A DNA stretch of 64,000 nucleotides from Pseudomonas tensinigenes (GCF_014268445.2 NZ_CP077089.1:2101501-2165500), one strand, 5' to 3'; counted from the first letter of the stretch, positions 1 to 11,748 are shown. The notes: generated by a model from the letters alone, not told the origin. Numbers and translations are program-made.

Positions 1-1
1 C

Positions 2-283
2 AACGTGAAGATCAACGATAAGTCGCAGGCGTTCAACACTGCCCGTATCGAAGCGCTGGAACTGCAAAACCTGCTGGAAGTGGCTGAAGCTACCGCCATC
101 GCTGCCGAAGTACGTAAAGAGTCGCGCGGTGCTCACGCCCGTGAAGACTTCGAAGATCGTGACGACGAAAACTGGCTGTGCCACACCCTGTACTTCCCGG
201 GTGACAAGCGCGTCACCAAGCGTGCCGTGAACTTCTCGCCGAAGACTGTTCCGACTTTCGAACCTAAAGTCCGGACTTATTAA
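2..283 (+). CDS. sdhA: Succinate dehydrogenase flavoprotein subunit, C-terminal end (partial)
   Basis: The last 93 codons of SdhA; the rest lies upstream of the window, so the first in-frame GTG at base 5 is not a start. The segment carries the helical-domain motif RKESRGAHAREDF, which in the SdhA/FrdA family holds the conserved arginine near the active site, and ends in the typical KVRTY tail. SdhA holds covalent FAD and oxidises succinate to fumarate on the cytoplasmic side of the membrane complex. The stop lies 11 bases before the sdhB start, as expected for the sdhCDAB operon. Confidence 0.95.
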   Translation, partial: NVKINDKSQAFNTARIEALELQNLLEVAEATAIAAEVRKESRGAHAREDFEDRDDENWLCHTLYFPGDKRVTKRAVNFSPKTVPTFEPKVRTY

Positions 284-294
284 GGGTGACCGCC

Positions 295-999
295 ATGTTG
301 CAAGTCAGTGTTTATCGCTACAACCCTGATCAGGACGCTGCGCCGTTCATGCAGGAATTCCAGGTCGATACCGGTGGTAAAGACCTGATGGTGCTGGACG
401 TGCTGGCCCTGATCAAAGAGCAGGACGAGGGTTTCTCCTATCGTCGCTCTTGCCGTGAAGGCGTCTGCGGCTCCGACGGCATGAACATCAACGGCAAGAA
501 CGGTCTGGCATGCATCACGCCGCTGTCCGCCGTTGTAAAAGGTAACAAGCTGATCGTTCGTCCGCTGCCAGGTTTGCCGGTTATCCGTGACCTGGTTGTC
601 GATATGAGCATCTTCTACAAGCAATACGAGAAGGTGAAGCCTTACCTGCAGAACGACACGCCGGCTCCGGCCATCGAGCGTCTGCAGTCGCCAGAAGAGC
701 GTGAAAAGCTCGACGGTCTGTACGAGTGCATCCTGTGCGCTTGCTGCTCGACCTCTTGCCCGTCCTTCTGGTGGAACCCGGACAAGTTCCTGGGTCCAGC
801 TGCGCTGCTGCAAGCTTATCGCTTCCTGGCAGACAGCCGTGACACCAAGACCAACGAGCGTCTGGCTTCGCTCGATGACCCGTTCAGCGTCTTCCGCTGC
901 CGGGGCATCATGAACTGCGTCAACGTATGTCCGAAAGGCCTGAACCCGACTAAGGCCATCGGTCACATCCGTAACATGCTGCTTTCGAGCGGCGTGTGA
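295..999 (+). CDS. sdhB: Succinate dehydrogenase iron-sulfur subunit
   Basis: SdhB (234 residues, the usual family length) passes electrons from the flavoprotein to ubiquinone through three iron-sulfur clusters. All ligands are visible: C53, C58, D61 and C73 for the [2Fe-2S] cluster (RSCREGVCG...), C145-C148-C151 with C155 in YECILCACCSTSCP, and the later CRGIMNCVNVCPKG run for the [4Fe-4S] and [3Fe-4S] clusters. I chose the ATG at 295 rather than the in-frame GTG at 286 because MLQVSVYRYNP is the conserved N-terminus in Pseudomonas. It follows sdhA directly in the same operon. Confidence 0.97.
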   Translation: MLQVSVYRYNPDQDAAPFMQEFQVDTGGKDLMVLDVLALIKEQDEGFSYRRSCREGVCGSDGMNINGKNGLACITPLSAVVKGNKLIVRPLPGLPVIRDLVVDMSIFYKQYEKVKPYLQNDTPAPAIERLQSPEEREKLDGLYECILCACCSTSCPSFWWNPDKFLGPAALLQAYRFLADSRDTKTNERLASLDDPFSVFRCRGIMNCVNVCPKGLNPTKAIGHIRNMLLSSGV

Positions 1000-1035
1000 T
1001 TCAGCTGCTGTAACCGCTGCACCGTAGAGGCTGTG

Positions 1036-1143
1036 GCGCGGGCTTCAACCCGCGTCATGGCTATAACCAGAGCAGTAGCCACAAGCTGCCGCTCTTATTT
1101 TGAAGAAATGAGACAAGCAGGGGCATCCGGGCTGGTACCCGGA
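1036..1143 (+). promoter_or_regulatory. Two hairpins in the sdhB-sucA gap
   Basis: The 251-base gap between sdhB and sucA contains two short inverted repeats: CGCGGG/CCCGCG with a six-base loop at 1037-1054 and TCCGGG/CCCGGA with a six-base loop at 1126-1143. Neither is followed by a T-run, so they are not classical intrinsic terminators. They could slow polymerase, cap processed RNA ends or belong to a sucA promoter region. The function is inference only. Confidence 0.35.
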
Positions 1144-1250
1144 CTATCAGTGTGATCCTAAGTGGCTTGTTTTAGTCGCTGCATTCGGACTTCTGCAAGT
1201 TTGCTCGGTGTCGACATCGATGGTGTTCCCCTAACCGAGGGTGACCAAGC

Positions 1251-4082
1251 ATGCAAGAAAGCGTGATGCAGCGCATGTGGAACAGCGCCTACCTTTCAGG
1301 TGGAAACGCTGCCTATGTGGAAGAGCTTTATGAGCTCTACCTGCACGACCCTAACGCTGTGCCAGAAGAGTGGCGCACCTACTTTCAGAAGTTGCCTGCC
1401 GACGGCAACTCTGCCACTGATGTTTCGCACTCGACAATTCGCGATCATTTCGTGCTGCTGGCAAAGAACCAGCGCCGCGCCCAACCGGTTTCCGCCGGCA
1501 GCGTGAGCAGTGAGCACGAGAAGAAGCAAGTTGAAGTGCTGCGATTGATCCAGGCCTACCGTATGCGTGGCCACCAGGCAGCCCAGCTTGACCCGCTGGG
1601 GCTGTGGCAGCGTCCTGCACCTGCAGACCTGTCGATCAATCATTACGGCTTGACCAATGCCGATCTTGATACGACCTTCCGTGCCGGCGACCTGTTCATC
1701 GGCAAAGAGGAAGCGAGCCTACGCGAAATTCACGAAGCGTTGCAGCAGACATATTGCCGCACCATCGGCGCTGAATTTACGCACATCACCGATTCCGAGC
1801 AGCGCCAGTGGTTCCAGCAGCGTCTGGAAAGCGTGCGTGGTCGTCCAACGTACTCCGCCGACATCAAGAGCCACCTGCTTGAGCGCGTGACTGCCGGTGA
1901 AGGCCTGGAAAAATACCTGGGCACCAAATACCCGGGCACCAAGCGTTTCGGTCTGGAAGGTGGCGAAAGCCTGATTCCGATGCTCGACGAACTGATCCAG
2001 CGTTCCGGTTCCTACGGCACCAAGGAAGTCGTCATCGGCATGGCCCACCGTGGCCGTCTGAACGTGCTGGTCAACACCTTCGGCAAGAACCCGCGCGAGC
2101 TGTTCGACGAGTTCGAAGGCAAGAAGAAGGTCGAGCTGGGTTCCGGTGACGTTAAGTATCACCAGGGCTTCTCGTCCAACGTGATGACCGCCGGCGGTGA
2201 AGTTCACCTGGCCATGGCGTTCAACCCGTCCCACCTGGAAATCGTTTCCCCGGTGGTAGAAGGTTCGGTGCGCGCCCGTCAGGATCGTCGTAATGACGCC
2301 ACTGGCGAGAAGGTTCTGCCGATCTCCATCCATGGTGACGCTGCATTCGCAGGTCAGGGCGTGGTCATGGAAACCTTCCAGATGTCGCAAACCCGCGGTT
2401 TCAAAACCGGCGGTACCGTGCACATCGTGATCAACAACCAGGTTGGTTTCACCATCAGCAACCCGCTGGACTCGCGTTCCACCGAGTACGCCACCGACGT
2501 TGCGAAGATGATTCAGGCGCCGATCCTCCATGTGAATGGCGATGATCCGGAAGCCGTGTTGTTCGTGACCCAGTTGGCCATTGACTACCGCATGCAGTTC
2601 AAGCGTGACGTGGTGATCGACCTGGTCTGCTACCGTCGTCGCGGCCACAACGAGGCCGACGAGCCAAGCGGCACCCAGCCTCTGATGTATCAGCAGATCA
2701 CCAAACAGCGCACCACTCGTGAGCTGTACGCTGATCGTCTGACCCAGGGCGGTGTTCTTGATGCAGAGCGTGTTCAGGCGAAAGTCGACGAATACCGCAA
2801 CGCGCTGGACAACGGTCTGCACGTCGTGAAATCGCTGGTCAAAGAGCCGAACAAAGAGCTGTTCGTGGACTGGCGTCCGTATCTGGGCCACGCCTGGACT
2901 GCGCGTCACGACACCCGCTTTGATCTGAAGACCCTGCAAGAACTGTCCGCCAAGCTGCTGGAAATTCCGGAAGGCTTCGTGGTTCAGCGTCAGGTTTCGA
3001 AGATCTACGAAGACCGTCAGAAAATGCAAGCCGGCGGCCTGCCGATCAACTGGGGTTACGCCGAAACCATGGCGTACGCGACCCTGGCGTTCGAAGGTCA
3101 CCCGATCCGCATGACCGGTCAGGACATCGGCCGCGGCACGTTCTCGCACCGTCACGCTGTGTTGCACAACCAGAAAGACGCAGGCACCTACATTCCGCTG
3201 CAGCACCTGTACGACGGTCAGCCACGTTTTGACCTGTACGACTCGTTCCTGTCGGAAGAAGCGGTATTGGCGTTCGAATACGGTTACTCGACCACCACGC
3301 CGGATGCGCTGGTGATCTGGGAAGCCCAGTTCGGCGACTTCGCCAACGGTGCACAGGTTGTTATCGACCAGTTCATCACCAGCGGCGAGCACAAGTGGGG
3401 CCGTCTCTGCGGTCTGACCATGTTGCTGCCACACGGTTATGAAGGTCAGGGCCCTGAGCACAGCTCGGCACGTCTTGAGCGTTACCTGCAACTGTGCGCC
3501 GAGCACAACATTCAGGTCGCCGTACCGACCACGCCAGCACAGATCTACCACTTGCTGCGTCGTCAGGTGATTCGTCCGCTGCGCAAGCCGCTGATCGTGC
3601 TGACTCCGAAGTCGCTGCTGCGCCACAAACTGGCCATCTCGACCCTGGAAGATCTGGCCGAAGGTTCGTTCCAGACCGTGATCCCGGAAATCGATGCACT
3701 GGACCCGAAAAAGGTCGAGCGTGTTGTTCTGTGTAGCGGCAAGGTCTACTACGACCTGCTGGAAAAACGCCGTGCCGAAGGCCGTGAAGATATCGCCATC
3801 GTGCGTATCGAGCAGCTGTACCCATTCCCTGAGGACGACTTGAAAGAAGTCCTGGCTCCATACACCAACGTCAAAAATGCCGTTTGGTGTCAGGAAGAGC
3901 CGATGAACCAGGGCGCCTGGTACTGCAGTCAGCACCACTTGCGTCGCAGCATCGGTAACCTCGACAAGTCTCTCGTACTTGAGTACGCGGGCCGTGAGGC
4001 TTCTGCTGCCCCAGCTTGTGGTTACGCATCGATGCACGCCGAGCAGCAGGAAAAACTCCTGCAAGACGCGTTTACCATTTAA
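1251..4082 (+). CDS. sucA: 2-oxoglutarate dehydrogenase E1 component
   Basis: SucA (943 residues, full length for the family) is the thiamine-diphosphate-dependent E1 subunit that decarboxylates 2-oxoglutarate and transfers the succinyl group to the E2 lipoyl arm. Visible signatures are GMAHRGRLNVL in the N-terminal half, the thiamine/Mg region IHGDAAFAGQG...INNQVGFT, and the transketolase-like C-terminal half (EYGYSTTTPDALVIWEAQFGDF). The start MQESVMQRMW is the conserved one, preceded by a GAGGGTGA ribosome site. It opens the sucAB-lpdG cluster, 42 bases ahead of sucB. Confidence 0.98.
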   Translation: MQESVMQRMWNSAYLSGGNAAYVEELYELYLHDPNAVPEEWRTYFQKLPADGNSATDVSHSTIRDHFVLLAKNQRRAQPVSAGSVSSEHEKKQVEVLRLIQAYRMRGHQAAQLDPLGLWQRPAPADLSINHYGLTNADLDTTFRAGDLFIGKEEASLREIHEALQQTYCRTIGAEFTHITDSEQRQWFQQRLESVRGRPTYSADIKSHLLERVTAGEGLEKYLGTKYPGTKRFGLEGGESLIPMLDELIQRSGSYGTKEVVIGMAHRGRLNVLVNTFGKNPRELFDEFEGKKKVELGSGDVKYHQGFSSNVMTAGGEVHLAMAFNPSHLEIVSPVVEGSVRARQDRRNDATGEKVLPISIHGDAAFAGQGVVMETFQMSQTRGFKTGGTVHIVINNQVGFTISNPLDSRSTEYATDVAKMIQAPILHVNGDDPEAVLFVTQLAIDYRMQFKRDVVIDLVCYRRRGHNEADEPSGTQPLMYQQITKQRTTRELYADRLTQGGVLDAERVQAKVDEYRNALDNGLHVVKSLVKEPNKELFVDWRPYLGHAWTARHDTRFDLKTLQELSAKLLEIPEGFVVQRQVSKIYEDRQKMQAGGLPINWGYAETMAYATLAFEGHPIRMTGQDIGRGTFSHRHAVLHNQKDAGTYIPLQHLYDGQPRFDLYDSFLSEEAVLAFEYGYSTTTPDALVIWEAQFGDFANGAQVVIDQFITSGEHKWGRLCGLTMLLPHGYEGQGPEHSSARLERYLQLCAEHNIQVAVPTTPAQIYHLLRRQVIRPLRKPLIVLTPKSLLRHKLAISTLEDLAEGSFQTVIPEIDALDPKKVERVVLCSGKVYYDLLEKRRAEGREDIAIVRIEQLYPFPEDDLKEVLAPYTNVKNAVWCQEEPMNQGAWYCSQHHLRRSIGNLDKSLVLEYAGREASAAPACGYASMHAEQQEKLLQDAFTI

Positions 4083-4124
4083 CGCCTTCGCGCACCTGAA
4101 ACCGAATTTAAGGAATCACAGATA

Positions 4125-5348
4125 ATGGCTATCGAGATCAAAGCCCCCACTTTCCCGGAATCGGTTGCCGATGGCACCGTTGCCACCTGGCACAAACAAC
4201 CGGGCGACGCCGTCAAGCGTGACGACCTGATCGTCGACATCGAAACCGACAAAGTCGTACTGGAAGTGCTGGCCACCGCTGACGGCGTGCTGGGCGCAAT
4301 CGTCAAGAACGAAGGCGACACCGTTCTGTCCGACGAAGTGTTGGGCTCCATCGAAGCGGGCGGCGCTGCTGCCGCTGCTCCAGCCGCCGCTGCTGCTCCG
4401 GCCGCTGCTGCCGCTGCCCCGGCTGCTGCTGAAGGCGAAGACGATCCTGTTGCTGCTCCTGCTGCGCGCAAGCTGGCAGAAGAAAACGGCATCAACATCG
4501 CTTCCGTTGCCGGCACCGGCAAAGGCGGTCGTGTGACCAAGGAAGACGTGGTTGCAGCGGTTGCTGCCAAGAAAGCCGCTCCGGCTGCCGCGCCTGCCAA
4601 GGCTGCTGCTCCTTCGGCCGCCGCTCCTGTGTTCGCTGCTGGCGACCGCATCGAGAAGCGCGTACCGATGACCCGCGTGCGTGCCACCGTGGCCAAGCGT
4701 CTGGTTGAAGCGCAGTCGAACATGGCGATGCTGACCACTTTCAACGAAGTCGACATGACTGAAGTCATGGCCCTGCGTTCGAAGTACAAGGATCTGTTCG
4801 AGAAGTCCCACAACGGCGTACGCCTGGGCTTCATGTCGTTCTTCGTTAAAGCAGCTACCGAAGCGCTGAAACGCTTCCCGGCTGTCAACGCGTCGATCGA
4901 CGGCGGCGACATCGTTTACCACGGTTACGCGGACATCGGCGTTGCCGTTTCCAGCGACCGTGGCCTGGTTGTTCCGGTTCTGCGTAACGCCGAGCTGATG
5001 AGCCTGGCTGAAATCGAAGGCGGCATCGCAACATTCGGCAAAAAAGCCCGTGACGGCAAACTGTCGATGGACGAGATGACCGGTGGTACCTTCACCATCA
5101 CCAACGGTGGTACCTTCGGTTCGATGATGTCGACCCCGATCGTCAACCCGCCGCAGGCAGCGATTCTGGGCATGCACAACATCATCCAGCGTCCTATGGC
5201 CATCAACGGTCAGGTCGTTATCCGTCCGATGATGTACCTGGCACTGTCCTACGATCACCGTCTGATCGATGGCAAAGAAGCTGTGACCTTCCTGGTGACC
5301 ATCAAGAACCTGCTGGAAGATCCGGCTCGTCTGTTGCTGGATATCTGA
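4125..5348 (+). CDS. sucB: Dihydrolipoamide succinyltransferase (E2 of 2-oxoglutarate dehydrogenase)
   Basis: SucB (407 residues) forms the core of the complex and moves the succinyl group from lipoamide to CoA. Domain order: lipoyl domain 1-78 with the lipoylated K43 in [11 protein letters not shown]; an Ala/Pro-rich flexible linker; a peripheral-subunit-binding domain around residues 108-145 ([19 protein letters not shown]); a second Ala-rich linker; and the catalytic domain ending with the HxxxDG motif (H378, D382). AAGGA lies just upstream of the ATG. The codons of both linkers are nearly all GCN, giving a strong local compositional bias. Confidence 0.98.
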   Translation: MAIEIKAPTFPESVADGTVATWHKQPGDAVKRDDLIVDIETDKVVLEVLATADGVLGAIVKNEGDTVLSDEVLGSIEAGGAAAAAPAAAAAPAAAAAAPAAAEGEDDPVAAPAARKLAEENGINIASVAGTGKGGRVTKEDVVAAVAAKKAAPAAAPAKAAAPSAAAPVFAAGDRIEKRVPMTRVRATVAKRLVEAQSNMAMLTTFNEVDMTEVMALRSKYKDLFEKSHNGVRLGFMSFFVKAATEALKRFPAVNASIDGGDIVYHGYADIGVAVSSDRGLVVPVLRNAELMSLAEIEGGIATFGKKARDGKLSMDEMTGGTFTITNGGTFGSMMSTPIVNPPQAAILGMHNIIQRPMAINGQVVIRPMMYLALSYDHRLIDGKEAVTFLVTIKNLLEDPARLLLDI

Positions 5349-5363
5349 TAGAAGCAGTCGCGG

Positions 5364-5421
5364 GCTTCAAGTTTCAAGCTGCAGGAAAGGGCAGCTTGGC
5401 TTGGAGCGCGCGGCTTGAAGC
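5364..5421. repeat. Imperfect palindrome between sucB and lpdG
   Basis: GCTTCAAG at 5364-5371 is matched by CTTGAAGC at 5414-5421, with further partial pairing (TTCAAGCTGC against GCAGCTTGG) between them. The element fills the 97-base gap between sucB and lpdG. It resembles the GCTTCAAGCT-type dispersed palindromes of Pseudomonas, but only this one clear copy is in the window. An RNA hairpin here could modulate the ratio of lpdG to sucAB; that is inference. Confidence 0.5.
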
Positions 5422-5445
5422 TTTTCGCTAAAGAGGATTTTTTGA

Positions 5446-6882
<1,437 letters not shown>

Positions 6883-6965
6883 CAGACAATAAGAAACCAC
6901 GGCGGTAACGGCCCGTCGTGAGCCTTGCGAGCAAGTCTCACCGCGGAATGTCCGCTGGACGCAGT

Positions 6966-6988
6966 CTTGCGTAGCTCAGCTACGCAAG
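6966..6988 (+). promoter_or_regulatory. Hairpin in the lpdG-sucC gap
   Basis: CTTGCGTAG/CTACGCAAG forms a nine-base-pair perfect stem with a five-base loop in the 182-base gap between lpdG and sucC. There is no T-run after it, so read-through into sucC is expected. It may stabilise an upstream or downstream RNA segment. No start codon or reading frame of interest lies in the gap. Confidence 0.4.
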
Positions 6989-7064
6989 CAGCAGTCACAG
7001 GTGGCGCGGCACTCAAACGAGCGCAGCGCCGAATGCGCAGTACCTAACGAAGACGGTAAAAAGC

Positions 7065-8231
7065 ATGAATCTTCACGAGTATCAGGGTAAGCAGCTGTTC
7101 GCTGAATACGGCCTGCCAGTTTCCACTGGTTACGCAGTAGACACCCCGGAAGCAGCAGCAGAAGCTTGCGACAAAATCGGCGGCAGCGAGTGGGTTGTCA
7201 AAGCCCAGGTCCACGCCGGTGGTCGCGGTAAAGCGGGCGGCGTCAAGCTGGTTCGCAGCAAAGAAGACGCCAAAGCCTTCGCACAGCAGTGGCTGGGCAA
7301 GCGTCTGGTGACTTACCAGACTGACGCCAATGGCCAGCCAGTCACCAAGATCCTGGTTGAATCGTGCACTGATATCGCTAAAGAGCTGTACCTGGGCGCT
7401 GTCGTTGACCGTTCGAGCCGTCGCATCGTGTTCATGGCTTCCACCGAAGGTGGCGTGGACATCGAGAAAATCGCTCACGACACTCCAGAAAAAATTCTCA
7501 AGGCCACTATCGATCCACTGGTTGGCGCTCAGCCATTCCAGGGTCGCGAGCTGGCATTCCAGTTGGGTCTGGAAGGCAAGCAGGTTGCTCAGTTCGCCAA
7601 GATCTTCGTAGGTCTGGCCAAACTGTTCAAGGATCACGACCTGGCTCTGCTGGAAGTGAACCCGCTGGTGATCAAGGCTGACGGCGATCTGCACTGCCTG
7701 GACGCCAAGATCAACATCGACGCCAACGCAATGTACCGTCAGCCTAAGCTGAAGACTTTCCACGATCCGTCGCAAGACGATCCGCGCGAAGCGCACGCTG
7801 CCAAGTTCGAACTGAACTACGTAGCACTGGAAGGCAACATCGGCTGCATGGTCAACGGTGCTGGCCTGGCCATGGGTACCATGGACATCGTCAACCTGCA
7901 TGGCGGCAAGCCAGCCAACTTCCTCGACGTAGGTGGTGGCGCTACCAAAGAACGCGTAACTGAAGCGTTCAAGATCATCCTGTCCGACACCAACGTCGCT
8001 GCAGTACTGGTCAACATCTTCGGCGGCATCGTTCGCTGCGACATGATTGCCGAAGGCATCATCGGCGCTGTGAAAGAAGTCGGCGTGAAAATCCCGGTTG
8101 TTGTTCGCCTTGAAGGCAACAACGCTGAGCTGGGCGCTAAAGTACTGGCAGAAAGCGGTTTGAACATCATCGCTGCTACCAGCCTGACCGACGCTGCTCA
8201 ACAAGTTGTCAAAGCTGCGGAGGGCAAATAA
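7065..8231 (+). CDS. sucC: Succinyl-CoA synthetase (ADP-forming) beta subunit
   Basis: SucC (388 residues) carries the nucleotide-binding ATP-grasp domain of succinyl-CoA synthetase, which makes ATP or GTP from succinyl-CoA. The N-terminus [19 protein letters not shown] is the standard family start; [17 protein letters not shown] is the ATP-grasp lysine region, and NPLVIK plus the C-terminal [15 protein letters not shown] segment form the CoA-ligase-like domain. Its TAA stop overlaps the sucD start by one base (TAATG), indicating translational coupling so that the two subunits are made in equal amounts. Confidence 0.98.
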   Translation: MNLHEYQGKQLFAEYGLPVSTGYAVDTPEAAAEACDKIGGSEWVVKAQVHAGGRGKAGGVKLVRSKEDAKAFAQQWLGKRLVTYQTDANGQPVTKILVESCTDIAKELYLGAVVDRSSRRIVFMASTEGGVDIEKIAHDTPEKILKATIDPLVGAQPFQGRELAFQLGLEGKQVAQFAKIFVGLAKLFKDHDLALLEVNPLVIKADGDLHCLDAKINIDANAMYRQPKLKTFHDPSQDDPREAHAAKFELNYVALEGNIGCMVNGAGLAMGTMDIVNLHGGKPANFLDVGGGATKERVTEAFKIILSDTNVAAVLVNIFGGIVRCDMIAEGIIGAVKEVGVKIPVVVRLEGNNAELGAKVLAESGLNIIAATSLTDAAQQVVKAAEGK

Positions 8232-9112
8232 TGAGCGTCCTGATCAATAAAGACACCAAAGTTATCTGCCAGGGTATTACCGGTTCGCAAGGTAGTTTCC
8301 ACACCCAGCAAGCCATCGAATACGGCACCAAGATGGTTGGCGGCGTAACTCCAGGCAAAGGCGGCACCGAGCACCTGGGTCTGCCAGTGTTCAACACCGT
8401 TAAAGACGCAGTAGAAGCCACTGGCGCTACCGCTTCCGTGATCTACGTTCCGGCTCCTTTCTGCAAAGATTCGATCCTGGAAGCGGCATTCGGCGGCATC
8501 AAGCTGATCGTCTGCATCACCGAAGGCATTCCTACCCTGGACATGCTGGACGCTAAAGTTAAGTGCGACGAGCTGGGCGTAGTCCTGATCGGCCCTAACT
8601 GCCCAGGCGTTATCACTCCGGGCGAGTGCAAGATCGGCATCATGCCAGGTCACATTCACTTGCCAGGCAAAGTCGGTATCGTTTCGCGTTCCGGCACCCT
8701 GACCTACGAAGCTGTTAAGCAGACTACTGACGCCGGTTTCGGTCAGTCGACTTGCGTCGGCATCGGTGGTGACCCGATCCCGGGTTCGAACTTCATCGAC
8801 ATCCTGAAGCTGTTCCAGGAAGACCCGAAGACCGAAGCGATCGTGATGATCGGTGAGATCGGCGGTTCGGCTGAAGAAGAAGCGGCTGCCTACATCAAGG
8901 CACACGTGACCAAGCCGGTTGTTTCCTACATTGCTGGTGTGACTGCTCCTCCGGGCAAGCGCATGGGCCATGCTGGCGCAATCATCTCTGGCGGCAAAGG
9001 CACTGCAGACGAGAAATTCGCTGCTCTGCAAGACGCAGGCGTGAAAACCGTGCGTTCGCTGGCAGACATCGGCAAGGCCCTGGCCGAGCTGACCGGTTGG
9101 GCTGTCAAGTAA
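8231..9112 (+). CDS. sucD: Succinyl-CoA synthetase alpha subunit
   Basis: SucD (293 residues) binds CoA and holds the phosphohistidine intermediate. The N-terminal Rossmann-like CoA domain starts [15 protein letters not shown], and the phosphorylated histidine is H247 in [17 protein letters not shown], equivalent to His246 of the E. coli enzyme. GPNCPGVI is the second family signature. It is the last gene of the TCA block and is followed 28 bases later by a strong terminator. Confidence 0.98.
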   Translation: MSVLINKDTKVICQGITGSQGSFHTQQAIEYGTKMVGGVTPGKGGTEHLGLPVFNTVKDAVEATGATASVIYVPAPFCKDSILEAAFGGIKLIVCITEGIPTLDMLDAKVKCDELGVVLIGPNCPGVITPGECKIGIMPGHIHLPGKVGIVSRSGTLTYEAVKQTTDAGFGQSTCVGIGGDPIPGSNFIDILKLFQEDPKTEAIVMIGEIGGSAEEEAAAYIKAHVTKPVVSYIAGVTAPPGKRMGHAGAIISGGKGTADEKFAALQDAGVKTVRSLADIGKALAELTGWAVK

Positions 9113-9140
9113 GCCTCGCGCTTAGCTGACGCTTCACCAA

Positions 9141-9171
9141 ACAAAGGCCACCTTCGGGTGGCCTTTGTCGT
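9141..9171 (+). terminator. Intrinsic terminator after sucD
   Basis: A perfect 12-base-pair stem (ACAAAGGCCACC with GGTGGCCTTTGT) closed by a TTCG tetraloop. The T-rich 3' arm and the following bases serve as the release tract. It ends the sdh-suc transcript. Confidence 0.85.
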
Positions 9172-9431
9172 TTCTGACATCCGCTGATTTATAGGCTTTC
9201 GCCCAATTACATGCAAAAACGCGACACGGAAACGTCGCGTATCGGATAGTTCGCCCTCTAACAGTGCGTTTGCAGGCCAAATTCGTTAGGCTAGCAGCCA
9301 TTTTTGCGTCTGCCGCCCACAAGGCATGCAACGCGCTTTAAGGGTCAGTCCCATACGGATCGACAGCATTTCCCTAATTACACAGGGCAATCCCCCTCTA
9401 AATTCCGATTCAGTAGTGTGGTATTACCTTA
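9172..9431. other. Intergenic region sucD-braB
   Basis: The 319-base gap from sucD to braB holds the sucD terminator and then about 260 bases without a convincing gene. An open frame crossing 9326-9946 is only a shadow of braB. The stretch just before braB is AT-rich (TCCCCCTCTAAATTCCG...GTGGTATTACC) and probably contains the braB promoter, but I cannot assign boxes with confidence. Confidence 0.5.
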
Positions 9432-10745
9432 ATGAAAGTTTTGAAAGGTCAGGACATCCTGGCACTTGGCTTTATGACATTTGCCCTGTTCGTTGGGGCT
9501 GGCAACATCATTTTCCCGCCGATCGTTGGCTTGCAGGCCGGACCTCACGTCTGGATGGCTGCACTGGGCTTCCTGATCACCGCGGTCGGTCTGCCGGTGA
9601 TCACCGTCGTTGCACTGGCCAAGGTCGGTGGGGCGATGGACGCGTTGAGCAGCCCGATCGGCAAGATCGCTGGCGGCATTCTCGCGGCTGCGTGCTACCT
9701 GGCGGTCGGCCCGCTGTTCGCCACCCCGCGTACCGCGACCGTATCCTTCGAAGTGGGTCTGGCGCCGTTGACCGGCGAAAGCCCGCTGGCGCTGTTCCTC
9801 TACAGCTCGGTGTACTTCCTGCTGGTGTTCTTCATCTCGCTCTACCCTGGGCGTTTGCTGGATACCGTTGGCCGTTTCCTCGCGCCGTTGAAGATCATCG
9901 CGCTGGCGGTGCTCGGCATTGCTGCATTCGCCTTGCCGGCGGGTGACATCGGCCACGGCACGCCGGAATACGTGGCGGCACCGTTCTCCCAAGGGTTCAT
10001 CAATGGTTACCTGACCATGGATACCCTGGGTGCACTGGTGTTCGGCATCGTCATCGTTAACGCGATCCGCTCCCGTGGCGTCGAGTCGCCGGCGCTGATC
10101 ACCCGTTACGCGATCATCGCCGGGCTGATTGCCGGTGTCGGTCTGGCGCTGGTGTATGTCAGCCTGTTCCGCCTCGGTTCCGGCAGCCACGAAGTGGCAG
10201 CAGGCGCGACCAACGGCGCGGCGGTATTGCACGCCTACGTGCAACACACCTTCGGTTCGTTGGGCAGCGGTTTCCTCGCGGTGCTGATCTCGCTGGCGTG
10301 TCTGGTGACGGCGGTCGGTCTGACCTGTGCTTGCGCTGAATATTTCAGCCGTGTGCTGCCACTGTCCTATAAGACCCTGGTGATCATTCTGGCGGCATTC
10401 TCGCTGCTGGTCTCCAACCTGGGCCTGACCAAGCTGATTGCGTTCTCGATTCCTGTGCTGACCGCAATCTATCCGCCGTGCATCGTTTTGGTCGCGCTGA
10501 GCTTCTGCAAAGACTTCTGGCATGAACACGGCCGCATTCTTGGTCCGGTGATGCTGGTGTCGTTCATCTTCGGCACCATCGACGCGCTGAAAGGCGCCGG
10601 TCTGGCCGGCTGGATGCCATCGCAGTTGTCGCACCTGCCACTGAGCGAGCAGGGCCTGGCCTGGCTGGTGCCGTGCGTGATGACGCTGGTGGTTGCAGTG
10701 GTTTGCGATCGCATGCTCGGCAAGCGCAGCGAAGCGGTTGCCTGA
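9432..10745 (+). CDS. braB: Branched-chain amino acid carrier (LIVCS family)
   Basis: An inner-membrane protein of 437 residues with about twelve hydrophobic segments, beginning [21 protein letters not shown], the diagnostic N-terminal helix of the LIVCS (BrnQ/BraB) family. These carriers import leucine, isoleucine and valine with Na+ or H+. The size and the position directly after sucD match braB of P. aeruginosa. The ribosome site is weak. It is transcribed alone, between the sucD terminator and its own terminator. Confidence 0.92.
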   Translation: MKVLKGQDILALGFMTFALFVGAGNIIFPPIVGLQAGPHVWMAALGFLITAVGLPVITVVALAKVGGAMDALSSPIGKIAGGILAAACYLAVGPLFATPRTATVSFEVGLAPLTGESPLALFLYSSVYFLLVFFISLYPGRLLDTVGRFLAPLKIIALAVLGIAAFALPAGDIGHGTPEYVAAPFSQGFINGYLTMDTLGALVFGIVIVNAIRSRGVESPALITRYAIIAGLIAGVGLALVYVSLFRLGSGSHEVAAGATNGAAVLHAYVQHTFGSLGSGFLAVLISLACLVTAVGLTCACAEYFSRVLPLSYKTLVIILAAFSLLVSNLGLTKLIAFSIPVLTAIYPPCIVLVALSFCKDFWHEHGRILGPVMLVSFIFGTIDALKGAGLAGWMPSQLSHLPLSEQGLAWLVPCVMTLVVAVVCDRMLGKRSEAVA

Positions 10746-10788
10746 CGTTGCCTGACCCGCCATAAGCGGGTCTTCAACGCTTAAACAG

Positions 10789-10823
10789 AAATGCCCCGTA
10801 TCAATCGATACGGGGCATTTTTT
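10789..10823 (+). terminator. Intrinsic terminator after braB
   Basis: A perfect 14-base-pair stem (AAATGCCCCGTATC with GATACGGGGCATTT) with a four-base loop at 10803-10806, running into a T7 tract. A weaker hairpin GACCCGC...GCGGGTC sits just ahead at 10754-10771. Confidence 0.9.
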
Positions 10824-10883
10824 ATGCGCGTCAGGCAGTGTCTTTTTCCCTAGGCTAACGTCGAAGGGTTGCCGAAATCTCAA

Positions 10884-10973
10884 TGTGGGAGCGAGCCTGC
10901 TCGCGAAAGCGGCGTATCGCGCAACATTCATGGCGGCTGACACACCGCTTTCGCGAGCAGGCTCGCTCCCACA
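10884..10973. repeat. REP doublet (family A), TGTGGGAGC ends outside
   Basis: Two inverted copies of the Pseudomonas REP core. The left copy reads TGTGGGAGCGAGCCTGCTC and the right copy is its reverse complement, each followed inward by GCGAAAGCGG and separated by about 40 unique bases. This is the REPIN arrangement. It lies between the braB terminator and the DUF599 gene; the open frame reading through it is not coding. Confidence 0.9.
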
Positions 10974-11010
10974 AGTAATCAGTGCGTGTACACACCTCAC
11001 AAGGAATTGC

Positions 11011-11748
11011 ATGTCGTTCATCCAAGCCAACCTGATCCACCTGCTCGCCGCCATCTGGTTTGTCATCTGCTGGGGCGGTTATACCCGTTATGCGTCCTGG
11101 AAGGGCCGCGACACAGCGTGTCTGGCCAGTGTCCTGCACCTGTACCGCGAAGACTGGATGCGCCGCATGCTCCTGCGTGACAACCGCATTGCCGACGCCA
11201 GCGTGATCGGCAACCTTGAGCGCAACGCTTCGTTCTTCGCCTCTAGCACGCTGATCATCCTCGCCGGTATTCTCACTGTGCTTGGCGCATCTGAGCGGGC
11301 AGTGTCATTACTGGCAGATATTCCGATGGTGCAACAGGCGTCGCAGGGCATGTCGGAAATCAAGTTGCTGTGTCTGGCGATGGTGTTCGTCTATGCCTTC
11401 TTCACTTTCAGCTGGTGCATGCGTCAGTACAACTTTGCGGCCGTGCTGGTCGGCTCGGCGCCAATGATCGGTGAACGACATGTTTCCGAACAGGAGCGCA
11501 AGGCCTTCGCTGCGCGGGCGGCGCGGGTGATTTCGATGGCGGCCAACCAGTTCAACTTCGGGCTGCGCTCTTACTACTTCGGCATGACCATGCTGGCGTG
11601 GTTCGTCAGCCCGTGGTTGTTCATGCTGATGAGCGCCGGGGTGGTATTGGTCTTGTACCGCCGCGAGTTTCATTCCGACGTTCTCGATGTAATGGTCTAT
11701 ACCCCTACAGAGGCGCCCATCCCCGAGGCGAACAAAGAGGCTGCTTGA
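11011..11748 (+). CDS. DUF599 family membrane protein
   Basis: Predicted inner-membrane protein of 245 residues with four or more hydrophobic segments (7-24, about 72-92, about 123-140, about 185-212) and a conserved cytoplasmic stretch RYASWKGRDTACLASVLHLYREDWM after the first one. This pattern matches the DUF599 family, which has no established biochemical role. I start it at the ATG at 11011, preceded by AAGGA; the longer frame reads back through a REP element. Its stop overlaps the next start (ATGA), so the two are translationally coupled. Confidence 0.8.
   Translation: MSFIQANLIHLLAAIWFVICWGGYTRYASWKGRDTACLASVLHLYREDWMRRMLLRDNRIADASVIGNLERNASFFASSTLIILAGILTVLGASERAVSLLADIPMVQQASQGMSEIKLLCLAMVFVYAFFTFSWCMRQYNFAAVLVGSAPMIGERHVSEQERKAFAARAARVISMAANQFNFGLRSYYFGMTMLAWFVSPWLFMLMSAGVVLVLYRREFHSDVLDVMVYTPTEAPIPEANKEAA

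Noticed and set aside
1719..4064. Open frame of 781 codons antisense to sucA
   Set aside because: It is the mirror of the codon bias of a highly expressed high-GC gene; no ribosome site and no recognisable domain. The same applies to long antisense frames over lpdG (5428-6900), sucC (7044-8204), braB (9429-11066) and htpG (13519-15573).
10885..11010. N-terminal extension of the DUF599 gene through the REP doublet
   Set aside because: The added residues (GASLLAK...) are translated REP sequence, and a proper ribosome site precedes the ATG at 11011.
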